Below are positions 15,491-23,804 of a stretch of DNA of 40,542 nucleotides, in pieces. The position numbers were made by a program, and so were the translations under genes. Within the stretch, counting starts at the first letter, position 1; the number at the start of each line of letters is the position of its first letter. The notes beneath the pieces were generated by a model. That model saw nothing but the letters and a program-made list of their open reading frames with translations, was not told the origin of the DNA and searched no databases. The stretch comes from VRUG01 sp965372745 (GTDB lineage: Bacteria; Planctomycetota; Phycisphaerae; Sedimentisphaerales; Anaerobacaceae). The stretch is taken from NCBI GenBank assembly GCA_965372745.1, contig CBDVDM010000014.1, forward strand, positions 1 through 40,542. The letters are read 5' to 3'.

Positions 15491-15946
15491 TCAATCCTGT
15501 TCGCTGCCGGGCGTTTCATGGTCTTTCTTTTGCCTGTACAGACTTATCACATTCTCTAATCGTACAAGACCAATAAGGACAATGATTGCAATTAGAGTTG
15601 ATATAAATGCTAAAAGGTACATCCTGGCACCGCAGGCCATTCCAACACTCGCTACAAGCCATATCGTCGCAGCTGTTGTCAAACCGTACACACCGCCTCT
15701 GTCCTGAATGATGGCACCTGCACCGAGAAAACCTACACCTGTTACTATCTGAGCCGCTATCCTTGTAATAGATGCGTCGGAAGCTATCCCCATTTGCTGA
15801 GAGATTATAGTAAATAGCGCCGCTCCAAGACATATTAAGCCGTTTGTCCTAAGACCGGCAGCCTTGCCTCTCATCTCCCTTTCCAAACCAATCGCTGTGC
15901 CAAACACAACTGCCAGGATTATACTTAATACATCAGACCAATCCAT
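15491..15946 (-). CDS. MgtC/SapB family membrane protein
   Basis: The 151-residue protein has about four membrane helices and the family signature: AIGLEREMRGKAAGLRTNGLICLGAALFT, then ITRIAAQIVTGVGFLGAGAIIQ and GLTTAATIWLVASVGMACG. MgtC-like proteins are linked to magnesium limitation and, in pathogens, to inhibition of ATP synthase; which applies here is not known. The C-terminal cytoplasmic ACT-like domain of longer MgtC proteins is missing; only a short charged tail remains. It begins 4 nt after the DHQ synthase II gene and is probably cotranscribed with it, though no pathway link is obvious. Confidence 0.85.
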   Translation of the reverse strand: MDWSDVLSIILAVVFGTAIGLEREMRGKAAGLRTNGLICLGAALFTIISQQMGIASDASITRIAAQIVTGVGFLGAGAIIQDRGGVYGLTTAATIWLVASVGMACGARMYLLAFISTLIAIIVLIGLVRLENVISLYRQKKDHETPGSEQD

Positions 15947-15950
15947 TGCT

Positions 15951-16946
15951 CTACCTTTCGATTAAACTCTCTTCAACCTGCATCCCGAAATGTCTGCCGC
16001 CGCTTTCAATATGCCCAAGCACTTTGTCGCCAGCCTTCAATTCTGTTATCGAGATAGCCTTTCCTTCCGGGCTGACCAGCCGAATCGTCTCGGCATTTTG
16101 TAAAACCAGACTTATCGGCGCTCCTTCCGTCTGGGCTTCAACCAGCATCATCGGCCTTTTCTCAATCTTGTTTCTTCCAAGATATCCGGTTTGACTTTTG
16201 CCTTTGAAATCCACTATCAAAACTTCGTCGCCGGATTTTAAATCTGATAAGTATTTTGTTTTGCCGCCCGGTGTCAGGGTATAGGCATGTATTGCTCCGG
16301 CATTTACTCTAAAAGGCCTTGCTGCTACGTAGGGATTATCTATAGATTCCGAATGTACGAGAAAAAAACCGGATGCTGTATTACCTACAAGTATCCCTTC
16401 ACCCAAATGCATCTGGCTGCACGTATCCAGACATGCCCTGTCACCCATACCAAGCTGCTTTGTACCTGTTATTGTAGCTGTCACAAGAGAAACTTTCTCA
16501 CTTATTCCCTGAACAATTTGAGCACATTTTTTAATCTCATTTACGTCACTGTTATTCAGAACAACGCCGTCGACTCCTTTTTCCAGTATCTCTACCATCA
16601 ACCGCGCCTGCTGGTTTGTTTGCACCTGCACCATTATATTCTTACCGCGTTTTGCCAGAAGATTTTCAATCGGGATAATCGTCCAGTCAAGCATCGCCAA
16701 TACAATAATTTTTTCCAAAGGGACATTAGCCGCCTTTTCTTCGTCAGCCTTACTATTGATATCTATAAATTCAACGTCTTTTCCGGGCACGATATCGCCT
16801 GCCGGCTCAACGGTTTTTATTTTACCAAGTTCACGCACCTTTTTGCTGTCACCTTCACCGACAATAACCGCTTCAGCCCCGCTTTCCAGTGCAGATATCA
16901 CAACCTCTTTATCAAAAGGGTCTGCATTTACCCAAAGTTTCTTCAT
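15951..16946 (-). CDS. 3-dehydroquinate synthase II (archaeal type)
   Basis: This 331-residue protein matches DHQ synthase II (aroB'), the NAD-dependent enzyme that converts 2-amino-3,7-dideoxy-D-threo-hept-6-ulosonate to 3-dehydroquinate in methanogens and some bacteria. Recognisable stretches are KKLWVNADPFDKEVVISALESGA, GVDGVVLNNSDVNEIK, GDRACLDTCSQMHLGEGILVGNTASGFFLVHSE, PYVAARPFRVNAGAIHAYTLTPGG and KTKYLSDLKSGDEVLIVD. It is not related to the usual AroB. The matching upstream enzyme is encoded nearby at 17919-18713 on the same strand, with one unrelated gene between. Together they would supply dehydroquinate to the AroDE fusion at 18865. Confidence 0.93.
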   Translation of the reverse strand: MKKLWVNADPFDKEVVISALESGAEAVIVGEGDSKKVRELGKIKTVEPAGDIVPGKDVEFIDINSKADEEKAANVPLEKIIVLAMLDWTIIPIENLLAKRGKNIMVQVQTNQQARLMVEILEKGVDGVVLNNSDVNEIKKCAQIVQGISEKVSLVTATITGTKQLGMGDRACLDTCSQMHLGEGILVGNTASGFFLVHSESIDNPYVAARPFRVNAGAIHAYTLTPGGKTKYLSDLKSGDEVLIVDFKGKSQTGYLGRNKIEKRPMMLVEAQTEGAPISLVLQNAETIRLVSPEGKAISITELKAGDKVLGHIESGGRHFGMQVEESLIER

Positions 16947-16974
16947 TTTTCTACCTTTTGAATTTGTACTTGCT

Positions 16975-17850
16975 TTAGTTTATTTGCTGATTTTGGTATG
17001 ATTTGATTAGCTCCCAGTATTCTTTCAGATCAATCTGTTCTTCGCTTTTTAACATATCACGAAGGATGTATCGATGAGTAGCACCAGTTATTACCACAAG
17101 CCGTTTTCCCGGGTGTCCTTTTGTAACTTTGACGATGTTGTCAGCCATTATTTGATTTCTGATATTCCACTGGTCTTGAAAAAAATGGTCTGATTCAATG
17201 AGTTCCTTACATTCCGGGTATTTTTGTAAAATCTCAGGGACTATTTCATACCAGAGAGATTTTTTAATTCGGATTATAGAATCGTGAGCTTCGGAGTTTA
17301 TAACCTCTGGTTCGGCATTTCTAAATAGGCTTGCTTCAGCTTGGCCTGCATATCCTTGAAGCTGTGCTATTTTTACATTTAGTGAGTTCGGTTCATTTTG
17401 CAGGAGACATTTACCACATTGCTTTCGCAATTCGTTAGCTTTTCTTTGTCTTTCAAAATACTTAGTCTTGCGAAAGTTTTCTTGTCTATCAGGTCTATCA
17501 AATGGAATTTGCTTTATACCGAGTTGCTGTGCCACAGTATCTGCTGCCCATCCTTCCGGATGACGAAGATATTCTCTGTGAAGAGGCCTGCCATTAGGAT
17601 CAACCTGGCTCAACGGCAGTTCATTCAAAATTACATCCGGTTTCAGGTCTAAGATTATCCCTTTAAGCACCTCTGGTGTGTATTTGGGTGATTCATAATG
17701 GAATTTATGAATCGTGCCAATAATTACTACCTGAGTTTTGTTACAGTCAACAGGTATTTCTGGCTCGGCACAAACGTTTGTAGTAAATAAACCCCATCCA
17801 GCCAATGTCAAAATCAAGGTCTTAAATATCTTTGGATTTTGATTTATCAT
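16975..17850 (-). CDS. Exported TraB/TIKI-like superfamily protein
   Basis: The 291-residue protein begins with a signal peptide (LILTLAGWGLFTTNVCAEP). The mature part shows the spaced motifs of the TraB/TIKI/ChaN-like fold: VVIIGTIHKFHYES (GTxH), LKPDVILNELP, RNQIMADNIVK and RLVVITGATHRYILRDML. Some relatives are metal-dependent proteases or bind haem. Here no substrate can be assigned, and membership rests on these short motifs. The gene sits between the ADH synthase and DHQ synthase II genes on the same strand. Its ribosome binding site (AGAGG) is formed by the last unit of a CACAGAG tandem repeat, which may mean the gene or spacer was inserted into an older shikimate operon. Confidence 0.6.
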   Translation of the reverse strand: MINQNPKIFKTLILTLAGWGLFTTNVCAEPEIPVDCNKTQVVIIGTIHKFHYESPKYTPEVLKGIILDLKPDVILNELPLSQVDPNGRPLHREYLRHPEGWAADTVAQQLGIKQIPFDRPDRQENFRKTKYFERQRKANELRKQCGKCLLQNEPNSLNVKIAQLQGYAGQAEASLFRNAEPEVINSEAHDSIIRIKKSLWYEIVPEILQKYPECKELIESDHFFQDQWNIRNQIMADNIVKVTKGHPGKRLVVITGATHRYILRDMLKSEEQIDLKEYWELIKSYQNQQIN

Positions 17851-17861
17851 TTTGACTTTTA

Positions 17862-17898
17862 CCTCTGTGCTCTCTGTGCTCTCTGTGTCCTCTGTGGC
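17862..17898. repeat. Short tandem repeat of 9 bp (CACAGAG-type)
   Basis: On the minus strand CACAGAG recurs four times with two-base spacers, just before the start codon of the exported TraB-like gene. The final unit supplies AGAGG about 11 nt upstream of the ATG. The repeat fills most of the gap after the ADH synthase gene. Confidence 0.7.
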
Positions 17899-17918
17899 TG
17901 ATTTTTTCGAGCATTTTA

Positions 17919-18713
17919 CTATTGTAAAATCGAAATTGCTTCGTCTACGCTTGCACCTTTATGTACCATTTTACTCAAGGCTTCTACCATTTTTGTCGGG
18001 TTTTCATGCTGAAAAGCGTTTCGGCCAATCGATATCCCAGCAGCTCCAGCCTTTAACGCTGCTTCCACCATCTCGAAGATATCTTTATCACTGTCCATCT
18101 TCTCACCGCCGGCAATCACAACCGGAACCGGACAACCCTCAACCACCCCGGCAAAACTTTCCACACTGCCGGTATAAACAACCTTTACAATATCAGCTCC
18201 TAATTCAGCTCCAACTCTGGCGGCATGTTTGACATTATTCACATCATATTCGTCTTTAATTTTAGAGCCGCGAGTATACATCATCGCGATAAGCGGCATC
18301 TGCCATTCCAGGCACTGTTCACTGATAAAACCAAGCTGACCGAGCATATCCCTGTCGGTTTCAGCCCCTAAATTGACATGCACACTGACAGCATCAGCTC
18401 CGAGTTTCAATGCCTCTTCGACAGTGCAGACCAACTCTTTTGCATTCGGGTCAGGACTCAGCGACGTACCGCCCGACAGATGCACTATCAAACCGACATC
18501 TTTTCCGCCGCCTCGATGGCCAACCCGAACGATACCCTTGTGCAGTAATATGGCATTGGCCCCGCCGGCTACAACCTTACTGATTGTATCACGCATATTC
18601 TCTAACCCAGCTATAGGCCCAACCGTTACACCATGATCCATCGGGATAATGACCGTTTTACCAGAATCGCGGTTTATTATCCTCTCCATTCGTATTTTCT
18701 TACCTACCATCAC
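17919..18713 (-). CDS. 2-amino-3,7-dideoxy-D-threo-hept-6-ulosonate (ADH) synthase
   Basis: The 264-residue protein is a class I aldolase of the archaeal ADH synthase family (aroA'), which starts the DAHP-independent shikimate route. Diagnostic segments are TVIIPMDHGVTVGPIAGLEN (catalytic Asp at D26), GANAILLHKGIVRVGHRG, PLIAMMYTRG (Tyr), GADIVKVVYTGSVESF (Schiff-base Lys) and PVVIAGGEKMDSDKDIFEMV. A plain FbaB fructose-bisphosphate aldolase is the main alternative, but the DHQ synthase II gene on the same strand two genes downstream makes the shikimate role far more likely. Two adjacent ATG codons could start it. It is divergent from aroDE across a 151-nt gap that should hold promoters for both directions. 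Confidence 0.9.
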   Translation of the reverse strand: MMVGKKIRMERIINRDSGKTVIIPMDHGVTVGPIAGLENMRDTISKVVAGGANAILLHKGIVRVGHRGGGKDVGLIVHLSGGTSLSPDPNAKELVCTVEEALKLGADAVSVHVNLGAETDRDMLGQLGFISEQCLEWQMPLIAMMYTRGSKIKDEYDVNNVKHAARVGAELGADIVKVVYTGSVESFAGVVEGCPVPVVIAGGEKMDSDKDIFEMVEAALKAGAAGISIGRNAFQHENPTKMVEALSKMVHKGASVDEAISILQ

Positions 18714-18864
18714 AAAATCTCCAAATAATAATTTATCTATGATAATCTATCCTAAATAATCCGAAAGGCAAGAAAAAAACATCTTTTCCATCCATTATTA
18801 AGTAATCCTGTCTTGTTGTTTTTGCACTTGCTTTTAGCTCAAATCGCTGATATGTTTCTCATGT

Positions 18865-20415
18865 ATGACTTACCTGACAGTACCAATTGCAGCTAAAGAT
18901 TTAAAAGAAGCTGCCTGCCAAATCAAGACCGCAACGCAAGCCGGCGCTGAACTGCTCGAATTACGTACTGATTTTATCGAAAATCTCAGCACCTCTTTAG
19001 TAGAAAAATTAATCGCCGAAACCAAAACTGCAAACCTGCCTGTCATTGTAACCTGCCGTGACAAGCGGCAGGGCGGTGCCATCGAATATCCCGCTCAGCT
19101 GCGAGTTGACGTTCTTATAACCGCCCTGAAATCCGGTGCCGATTTTATCGATTTAGAATTCGAAAATTTCTCAGGCCAAAACCGGAAAACGATTACTGAA
19201 GCTCTTTCACAAAACCCTAAAAGCAGGCTTATCCTTTCATCGCACAATTTCAAAACGAGATTCGATGATTTAGAGCAGCTTTACAGCCAAATCAAAAAAT
19301 CATACCCGCCCGCGATACCCAAACTGGTTTTCACAGCCAACCATATCAATGACTGCTTCGAAGTCTTCGACTTGCTTCATAAGGTAAAGGATGATTTAAT
19401 TACTTTCTGCATGGGGCAGGCCGGTCTTATCAGCAGAATAATTGCAAAAAAACTAAACTCCTTTATAACATTCGCCAGTATCAACGACAAAACTGCAACC
19501 GCGCCGGGACAATTAACCATCAACCAGTTCAAAAATCTGTACCGTTACGATTCTATAAATTCCGACACCGAACTTTCTGGTATCATCGGCTCACCCGTCT
19601 CTCATTCCCTAAGCCCGAATATTCACAATGCCTGTTTTGCTGATATTGGTGCTGACAAAGTCTACCTGCCGCTGCTTATCGAAGGTGGCCGAGATGAATT
19701 TAATGCCTTCATGCGAAATATTCTCGAAAGAGACTGGTTACATTTTAAGGGTTTCAGCGTAACCATCCCTCATAAGCAAAATGTACTCGACTTTGCCCGT
19801 GGAAATAAAGGCTACATCGAACCGTTAGCTGAAAAAATCGGCGCCGCTAATACCTTACTTATTAACGAGCGACGAATCAGTGCTTATAACACTGATTACG
19901 CTGGTGCTCTCGATGCAATTACTTCTACTCTTAAAATTACAAGACAAGACCTAAAGGATATGCCCATTGCTGTCATGGGTGCCGGTGGTGTCGCAAGAGC
20001 TGTCGTTGCAGGCCTGACAGAATCAAAGGCAAAAGTTACCATCTATAACCGCACTGTCGAAAAAGGCAGGAAACTGGCTGAAAAATTCAATTGCAACTTC
20101 AAACCACTTGAAGAACTTCCGAATATCAAAGCTAAACTACTTATTAACTGCACAAGTATTGGTATGCACCCGGATATTAAAGTTACACCACTGCCAAAAA
20201 GTTGCTTGAAAAAAGATATGGCTGTTTTCGATACGGTTTATAATCCGGTAGAGACATTGCTGTTAAAACAGGCCAAAGAAATAGGCGCAAAAACCATTAG
20301 TGGTCTGGAAATGTTCATCAGCCAGGCCGCCGCCCAGTTCAAACTCTTCACCGACACCAACGCAAACCCAAATCTTATGAGAAATATCCTTTCTAATTGC
20401 CTATCTGAAGAATAA
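18865..20415 (+). CDS. aroDE: Bifunctional 3-dehydroquinate dehydratase / shikimate dehydrogenase
   Basis: The 516-residue fusion catalyses two consecutive shikimate steps. Residues 1 to about 225 are a type I dehydroquinate dehydratase: LLELRTDFIE, VIVTCRDKRQGG, LILSSHNF with the catalytic His, and PKLVFTANHINDC with the probable Schiff-base Lys. Residues from about 240 are shikimate dehydrogenase: GIIGSPVSHSLSPNIHN, GFSVTIPHKQNVLDF, NTDYAGALDAI, the NADP-binding loop MGAGGVARAVVAGL, and GLEMFISQAAAQF. Such AroDE fusions are known from plants, chlamydiae and planctomycetes. It is divergent from the ADH synthase gene and 44 nt upstream of argG, with which it may be cotranscribed. Confidence 0.95.
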   Translation: MTYLTVPIAAKDLKEAACQIKTATQAGAELLELRTDFIENLSTSLVEKLIAETKTANLPVIVTCRDKRQGGAIEYPAQLRVDVLITALKSGADFIDLEFENFSGQNRKTITEALSQNPKSRLILSSHNFKTRFDDLEQLYSQIKKSYPPAIPKLVFTANHINDCFEVFDLLHKVKDDLITFCMGQAGLISRIIAKKLNSFITFASINDKTATAPGQLTINQFKNLYRYDSINSDTELSGIIGSPVSHSLSPNIHNACFADIGADKVYLPLLIEGGRDEFNAFMRNILERDWLHFKGFSVTIPHKQNVLDFARGNKGYIEPLAEKIGAANTLLINERRISAYNTDYAGALDAITSTLKITRQDLKDMPIAVMGAGGVARAVVAGLTESKAKVTIYNRTVEKGRKLAEKFNCNFKPLEELPNIKAKLLINCTSIGMHPDIKVTPLPKSCLKKDMAVFDTVYNPVETLLLKQAKEIGAKTISGLEMFISQAAAQFKLFTDTNANPNLMRNILSNCLSEE

Positions 20416-20459
20416 TTTGTATAATCCTGCTTTGAGTGGAATTTATCAAGGTGTAAAAA

Positions 20460-21677
20460 ATGGCTAAATCCAATAAAAAAGTTGTATTGGCATATAGTGG
20501 TGGTCTTGATACCAGTGTTATTCTGCCCTGGCTCAAGGAAACTTACGGCTATGACGTAATCGCCTTCGCAGCTGAACTCGGTCAGGGCGATGAATTATCG
20601 GGAATCAAACAAAAAGCCCTCAAAAGCGGGGCGGTCAAATGTATCGTAAAAGACCTGCGGAAAGAATTCGTCGAAGATTACCTTTGGCCAATGCTAAAAG
20701 CCGGCGCAGTCTATGAAAACGGCTACCTGCTCGGAACAAGTATCGCTCGACCTTTAATTGCAAAACATCAGGTCGATATTGCTCATGCCGAGGGTGCAAC
20801 AGCTGTTGCTCATGGTGCAACCGGCAAGGGCAACGACCAGGTACGCTTCGAGCTGACTTTCATGGCACTTGACCCGTCGCTGAAAATTGTAGCTCCCTGG
20901 AAGGATACGAATTTTACGCTCACATCACGCGAAGCTGCCGTCGATTATGCCAAAAAACATAAAATTCCAATCGAGCAGAGCAAAAAGAAAATATACTCAC
21001 GTGACCGCAACCTCTGGCATATCAGCCACGAAGGTGCAGACCTCGAAGACCCATGGAACGAGCCAAAGGACAGTCTTTTTGTAATATCTAAACCGGTATC
21101 AAAGACACCGGATAAGCCTGATTACGTCGAAATCGGTTTCAAGCAGGGCATACCTGTAAAACTGAACGGCAAAAAAATAAACGGTGTAAAACTGATTGAA
21201 ACTTTGAATCTGCTCGGCGGAAAACACGCTATAGGGCAAATCGATATTGTGGAAAATCGCCTTGTGGGAATGAAATCGCGAGGGGTCTACGAGACACCGG
21301 GCGGTACTATACTTGTCACAGCTCATAAAGCTCTTGAAAGTTTGACCCTCGACCGTGAAACGATGCACTACAAGCAGCAGGTTGCATTGAAATATGCTGA
21401 ATTGGTCTATTATGGCCAATGGTTTTGCCGCTTGCGTGAATCTCTTGATGCTTTTGTAAATACTACCCAGCAAAACGTCACTGGAACCGTGCGTCTTAAA
21501 TTGTATAAGGGTAATTGTATCTTAGCTGGTGTCCAAAGCCCGAACAGCTTATATCAAAACAACCTGGCAAGTTTTACTATGGGCGACGAATATGACTCTA
21601 CTGATGCAACCGGATTTATTCGTCTGTTTGGCTTGCCAATGAAAGTTGCTTCAATAGTAAATAAAAAGAAAAAATAA
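20460..21677 (+). CDS. argG: Argininosuccinate synthase
   Basis: The 405-residue enzyme joins citrulline and aspartate using ATP in arginine synthesis. The PP-loop (AYSGGLDTS, residues 11-19) is intact. Other family stretches are GATGKGNDQVRFELT, IAPW-type APWKDTNF, RDRNLWHISHEGADLEDP and GRKSRGVYETPGG-like GMKSRGVYETPGGTIL. Length is standard. AAGGTG lies about 6 nt before the ATG. It follows aroDE and precedes a prepilin peptidase on the same strand; no argH is in the window. Confidence 0.97.
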   Translation: MAKSNKKVVLAYSGGLDTSVILPWLKETYGYDVIAFAAELGQGDELSGIKQKALKSGAVKCIVKDLRKEFVEDYLWPMLKAGAVYENGYLLGTSIARPLIAKHQVDIAHAEGATAVAHGATGKGNDQVRFELTFMALDPSLKIVAPWKDTNFTLTSREAAVDYAKKHKIPIEQSKKKIYSRDRNLWHISHEGADLEDPWNEPKDSLFVISKPVSKTPDKPDYVEIGFKQGIPVKLNGKKINGVKLIETLNLLGGKHAIGQIDIVENRLVGMKSRGVYETPGGTILVTAHKALESLTLDRETMHYKQQVALKYAELVYYGQWFCRLRESLDAFVNTTQQNVTGTVRLKLYKGNCILAGVQSPNSLYQNNLASFTMGDEYDSTDATGFIRLFGLPMKVASIVNKKKK

Positions 21678-21718
21678 TTGCTGCTGATTAGGTAAATATC
21701 ATAAACAAGGGAGTCGTT

Positions 21719-22900
21719 TTGATTACACCTGTTTGGATTTGGTATGTTTTCACCTTTAGCTTTGGCTGTTGTGTCGGCAGCTTTCTGAACGTCGTTATCT
21801 ATCGTTTGCCTCGTGACAAATCCATTGTCACTCCACCATCAGCCTGTCCTGCCTGCGGAAAAGAAATCCGCTTTTATGACAATATCCCATTAATTTCCTG
21901 GTTGGTTCTCGGTACTAAATGCCGGTTTTGTAAAGCTCCCATCTCACCTCGTTATTTTACTATCGAATTACTCACAGGCCTGCTTTTCCTCGGACTTTTC
22001 ATTCTTTATTTCCAGACCAATATCATTTCCGGAATCTCTTTATTTAAAAACAACGGCTGGTACATTTATCTTATCCATATCATCTTATTCTCTGCACTGA
22101 TTGCCGCATCAGCTATCGACCTGGAACTTTGGATTATCCCATTATCTATTTGCTGGTTTGTTACTGCTGTCGGTCTTATAGCTTCAAGCCTTGCCGTCTT
22201 TATCATTGACCAAGCAGTTATTCAGGGCTATGTCCTGCTGCCAAGCGCCTCAACCCAAACCGCAGCCCTCGCCGCTGGCGCTTGTATAGGAATGGTCATC
22301 TCTTTAATTTTGTTAGCAACAGGCCGAATAAAAAGAAGTTACGAATTTGACGATATCTCTCATCAAACCGGTTCACAACCGGTAAACCCAAATGACTTTC
22401 AAAGTGCGGATGATAAGCCTGAAATTAATCACCGTCTGGAAATGTGTAAAGAGATGCTTTTCCTGCTGCCAATAATTATCTCTTCGATTGCTGCCTTGCT
22501 AATCACGCAAAAAATCCCTGCAATACGCTCCTGGTGGGTCCATTTTTCACAAATACCTGTCATTTCAGGTCTTCTGGGAAGTCTATGGGGCTACTTTATT
22601 GGTTGCGGCATTGTCTGGGCAACGCGGATTCTGGGCACTTTAGGTTTTGGAAAAGAGGCTATGGGACTCGGTGATGTACACCTGATGGGTGCTGCAGGGG
22701 CAATTGTCGGCCCTGTTTTTGTCTTCATTGCATTTTTTATTGCACCTGTTTTTGGTCTTACATGGGCAGCTGGTCAAATGTTTTTCAAAAAAACAAGGCA
22801 AATTCCTTATGGTCCCTTCTTGTCATTGGCTTTGTTTGTTGTTATTATCTTACATGATAAAATTTTAAATTATCTTAACTTTTTTTCCTTTTGCGGTTAA
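21719..22900 (+). CDS. Prepilin peptidase (A24 family), with N-methyltransferase domain
   Basis: The 393-residue membrane protein cuts and methylates type IV pilin-like leaders. The start is a TTG with GGGAG 5 nt upstream. The cytoplasmic zinc loop is complete (CPACGKEIRFYDN, then KCRFCKAPISPRYF). The two catalytic Asp residues are in AASAIDLELWIIP and GLGDVHLMGAAGAIVG. It is about 100 residues longer than common PilD proteins because of an insertion with extra hydrophobic segments and a polar loop (HQTGSQPVNPNDFQSADD) between the two Asp motifs. Its natural substrates would include pseudopilins such as the one at 39292. Confidence 0.93.
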   Translation: MITPVWIWYVFTFSFGCCVGSFLNVVIYRLPRDKSIVTPPSACPACGKEIRFYDNIPLISWLVLGTKCRFCKAPISPRYFTIELLTGLLFLGLFILYFQTNIISGISLFKNNGWYIYLIHIILFSALIAASAIDLELWIIPLSICWFVTAVGLIASSLAVFIIDQAVIQGYVLLPSASTQTAALAAGACIGMVISLILLATGRIKRSYEFDDISHQTGSQPVNPNDFQSADDKPEINHRLEMCKEMLFLLPIIISSIAALLITQKIPAIRSWWVHFSQIPVISGLLGSLWGYFIGCGIVWATRILGTLGFGKEAMGLGDVHLMGAAGAIVGPVFVFIAFFIAPVFGLTWAAGQMFFKKTRQIPYGPFLSLALFVVIILHDKILNYLNFFSFCG

Positions 22901-22937
22901 GATGTTAAACAAAATTAATAAGTTAAGGAGATTTCAA

Positions 22938-23597
22938 ATGACTTCTGTCAATACAAAGAAAATCGCATTATTGATTGCACTGATAGCTGTCACTTTACTG
23001 TCAGGTTGTACCAACTGGAAGCAAAAATATAATAATTTAAATGTCGAGCATCAAAACCTCAAGGGACTTCTCGAACGTGAACGCGCAGAAAAAGGTCAGC
23101 TTGTTGTAGAGGTTACTAAAAGCCAGCAGACTATCGAGCAGCTCCAGAGTCGAATCGCTGAACGTAACCAGTCACCAGCCGAAGCCACAGGTTTCGGCGA
23201 AGGTTATGATGTTGCTTTCGACCCATACGCCGGAACAATTACTGTAACACTGTCCAACGCAATTTTATTCGATTCAGGAAAAGCAATACTGAAAAAGAAA
23301 ACAAGTACAGAGCTTAATCATATTCAATCTGTCCTGCAGCGGAAATATGCAGGCAAACAAATCGATGTTGTCGGCCACACCGACTCTGACCCAATCAAAA
23401 AATCAAAATGGAAAGACAATTGGGAACTTTCTTCTCAGCGTGCGTTATCGGTTGTAAGATACTTAACTATGCAAGGTATGACCGAGGATAAAATCAGGGC
23501 TGTCGGCTGTGGGGCGGCAAGACCTGTTGTCTCAAATGCAACTAAGATTGGAAAAGCTAAGAACCGACGAGTAGAAATTGTAGTTCATATGAAATGA
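22938..23597 (+). CDS. OmpA-family peptidoglycan-binding lipoprotein
   Basis: I place the start at the ATG at 22938, which has AAGGAG 8 nt upstream; the ATG at 22902 lacks a site and adds an atypical leader. The 219-residue protein has a lipoprotein signal ending LLSG-C24, a coiled coil at about 30-75 (EHQNLKGLLERERAEKGQL) and a C-terminal OmpA domain (NAILFDSGKAILKKK, DVVGHTDSDPI, WELSSQRALSVVRYL, GCGAARPVVSN, NRRVEIVV). It should anchor the outer membrane to peptidoglycan, like Pal or MotB-type domains, but no Tol genes are near. It begins 37 nt after the prepilin peptidase. Confidence 0.92.
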   Translation: MTSVNTKKIALLIALIAVTLLSGCTNWKQKYNNLNVEHQNLKGLLERERAEKGQLVVEVTKSQQTIEQLQSRIAERNQSPAEATGFGEGYDVAFDPYAGTITVTLSNAILFDSGKAILKKKTSTELNHIQSVLQRKYAGKQIDVVGHTDSDPIKKSKWKDNWELSSQRALSVVRYLTMQGMTEDKIRAVGCGAARPVVSNATKIGKAKNRRVEIVVHMK

Positions 23598-23610
23598 CAT
23601 AGATGTGTCA
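23595..23610. terminator. Small hairpin spanning two convergent stop codons
   Basis: TGACA (23595-23599) and TGTCA (23606-23610) are inverted. Each arm contains the TGA stop of one of the two convergent genes. The five-base stem is weak, so any bidirectional termination role is uncertain. Confidence 0.3.
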
Positions 23611-23802
23611 GTTTGTTAGCACAATAACAAATTCGTGATTTTCAGGTTCAAATCGGATTTCCCTGACAACCCCCGAAACAGGGCAAGTTACGACCTCATT
23701 TGCAAACGGGTTTTTGCCTGCTTCCTGCCCTTTACTGACTTTGTCACCGACCTTTACTTTCACTCCGTATGTCGCATCAACTTTAATTTCTATTTCTCTC
23801 AT
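23608..23802 (-). CDS. Small lipoyl/barrel-sandwich-like domain protein
   Basis: From the ATG at 23802 the protein has 64 residues; a TTG at 23808 is an alternative. VKVKVGDKVSKGQEAGKNPFANEVVTCPVSGVVREIRF has the strand-turn rhythm of a barrel-sandwich hybrid domain (as in lipoyl, biotinyl and RnfC N-terminal domains). The modified Lys in its usual turn is not obvious; PVSGVV stands where MKM or DKA would lie. It is therefore probably an unmodified structural domain, close to the RnfC type. It starts about 3 nt after the alkaline phosphatase stop on the same strand and is probably translationally coupled. Its function is unknown. Confidence 0.6.
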   Translation of the reverse strand: MREIEIKVDATYGVKVKVGDKVSKGQEAGKNPFANEVVTCPVSGVVREIRFEPENHEFVIVLTN

Positions 23803-23804
23803 GC

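Noticed and set aside
16287..16961. A 224-codon open frame on the plus strand
   Set aside because: It lies wholly opposite the DHQ synthase II gene, is Cys/Tyr/His-rich with no recognisable motif, and is a shadow of that gene.
17862..17898. CRISPR array
   Set aside because: Units are only 9 bp with no spacers and no cas genes are present; it is a simple tandem repeat.
18714..18864. A specific promoter pair in the ADH synthase-aroDE gap
   Set aside because: Promoters must be here, but the best candidate (TTGCTT, 17 nt, TATGTT) matches the consensus too poorly to list.
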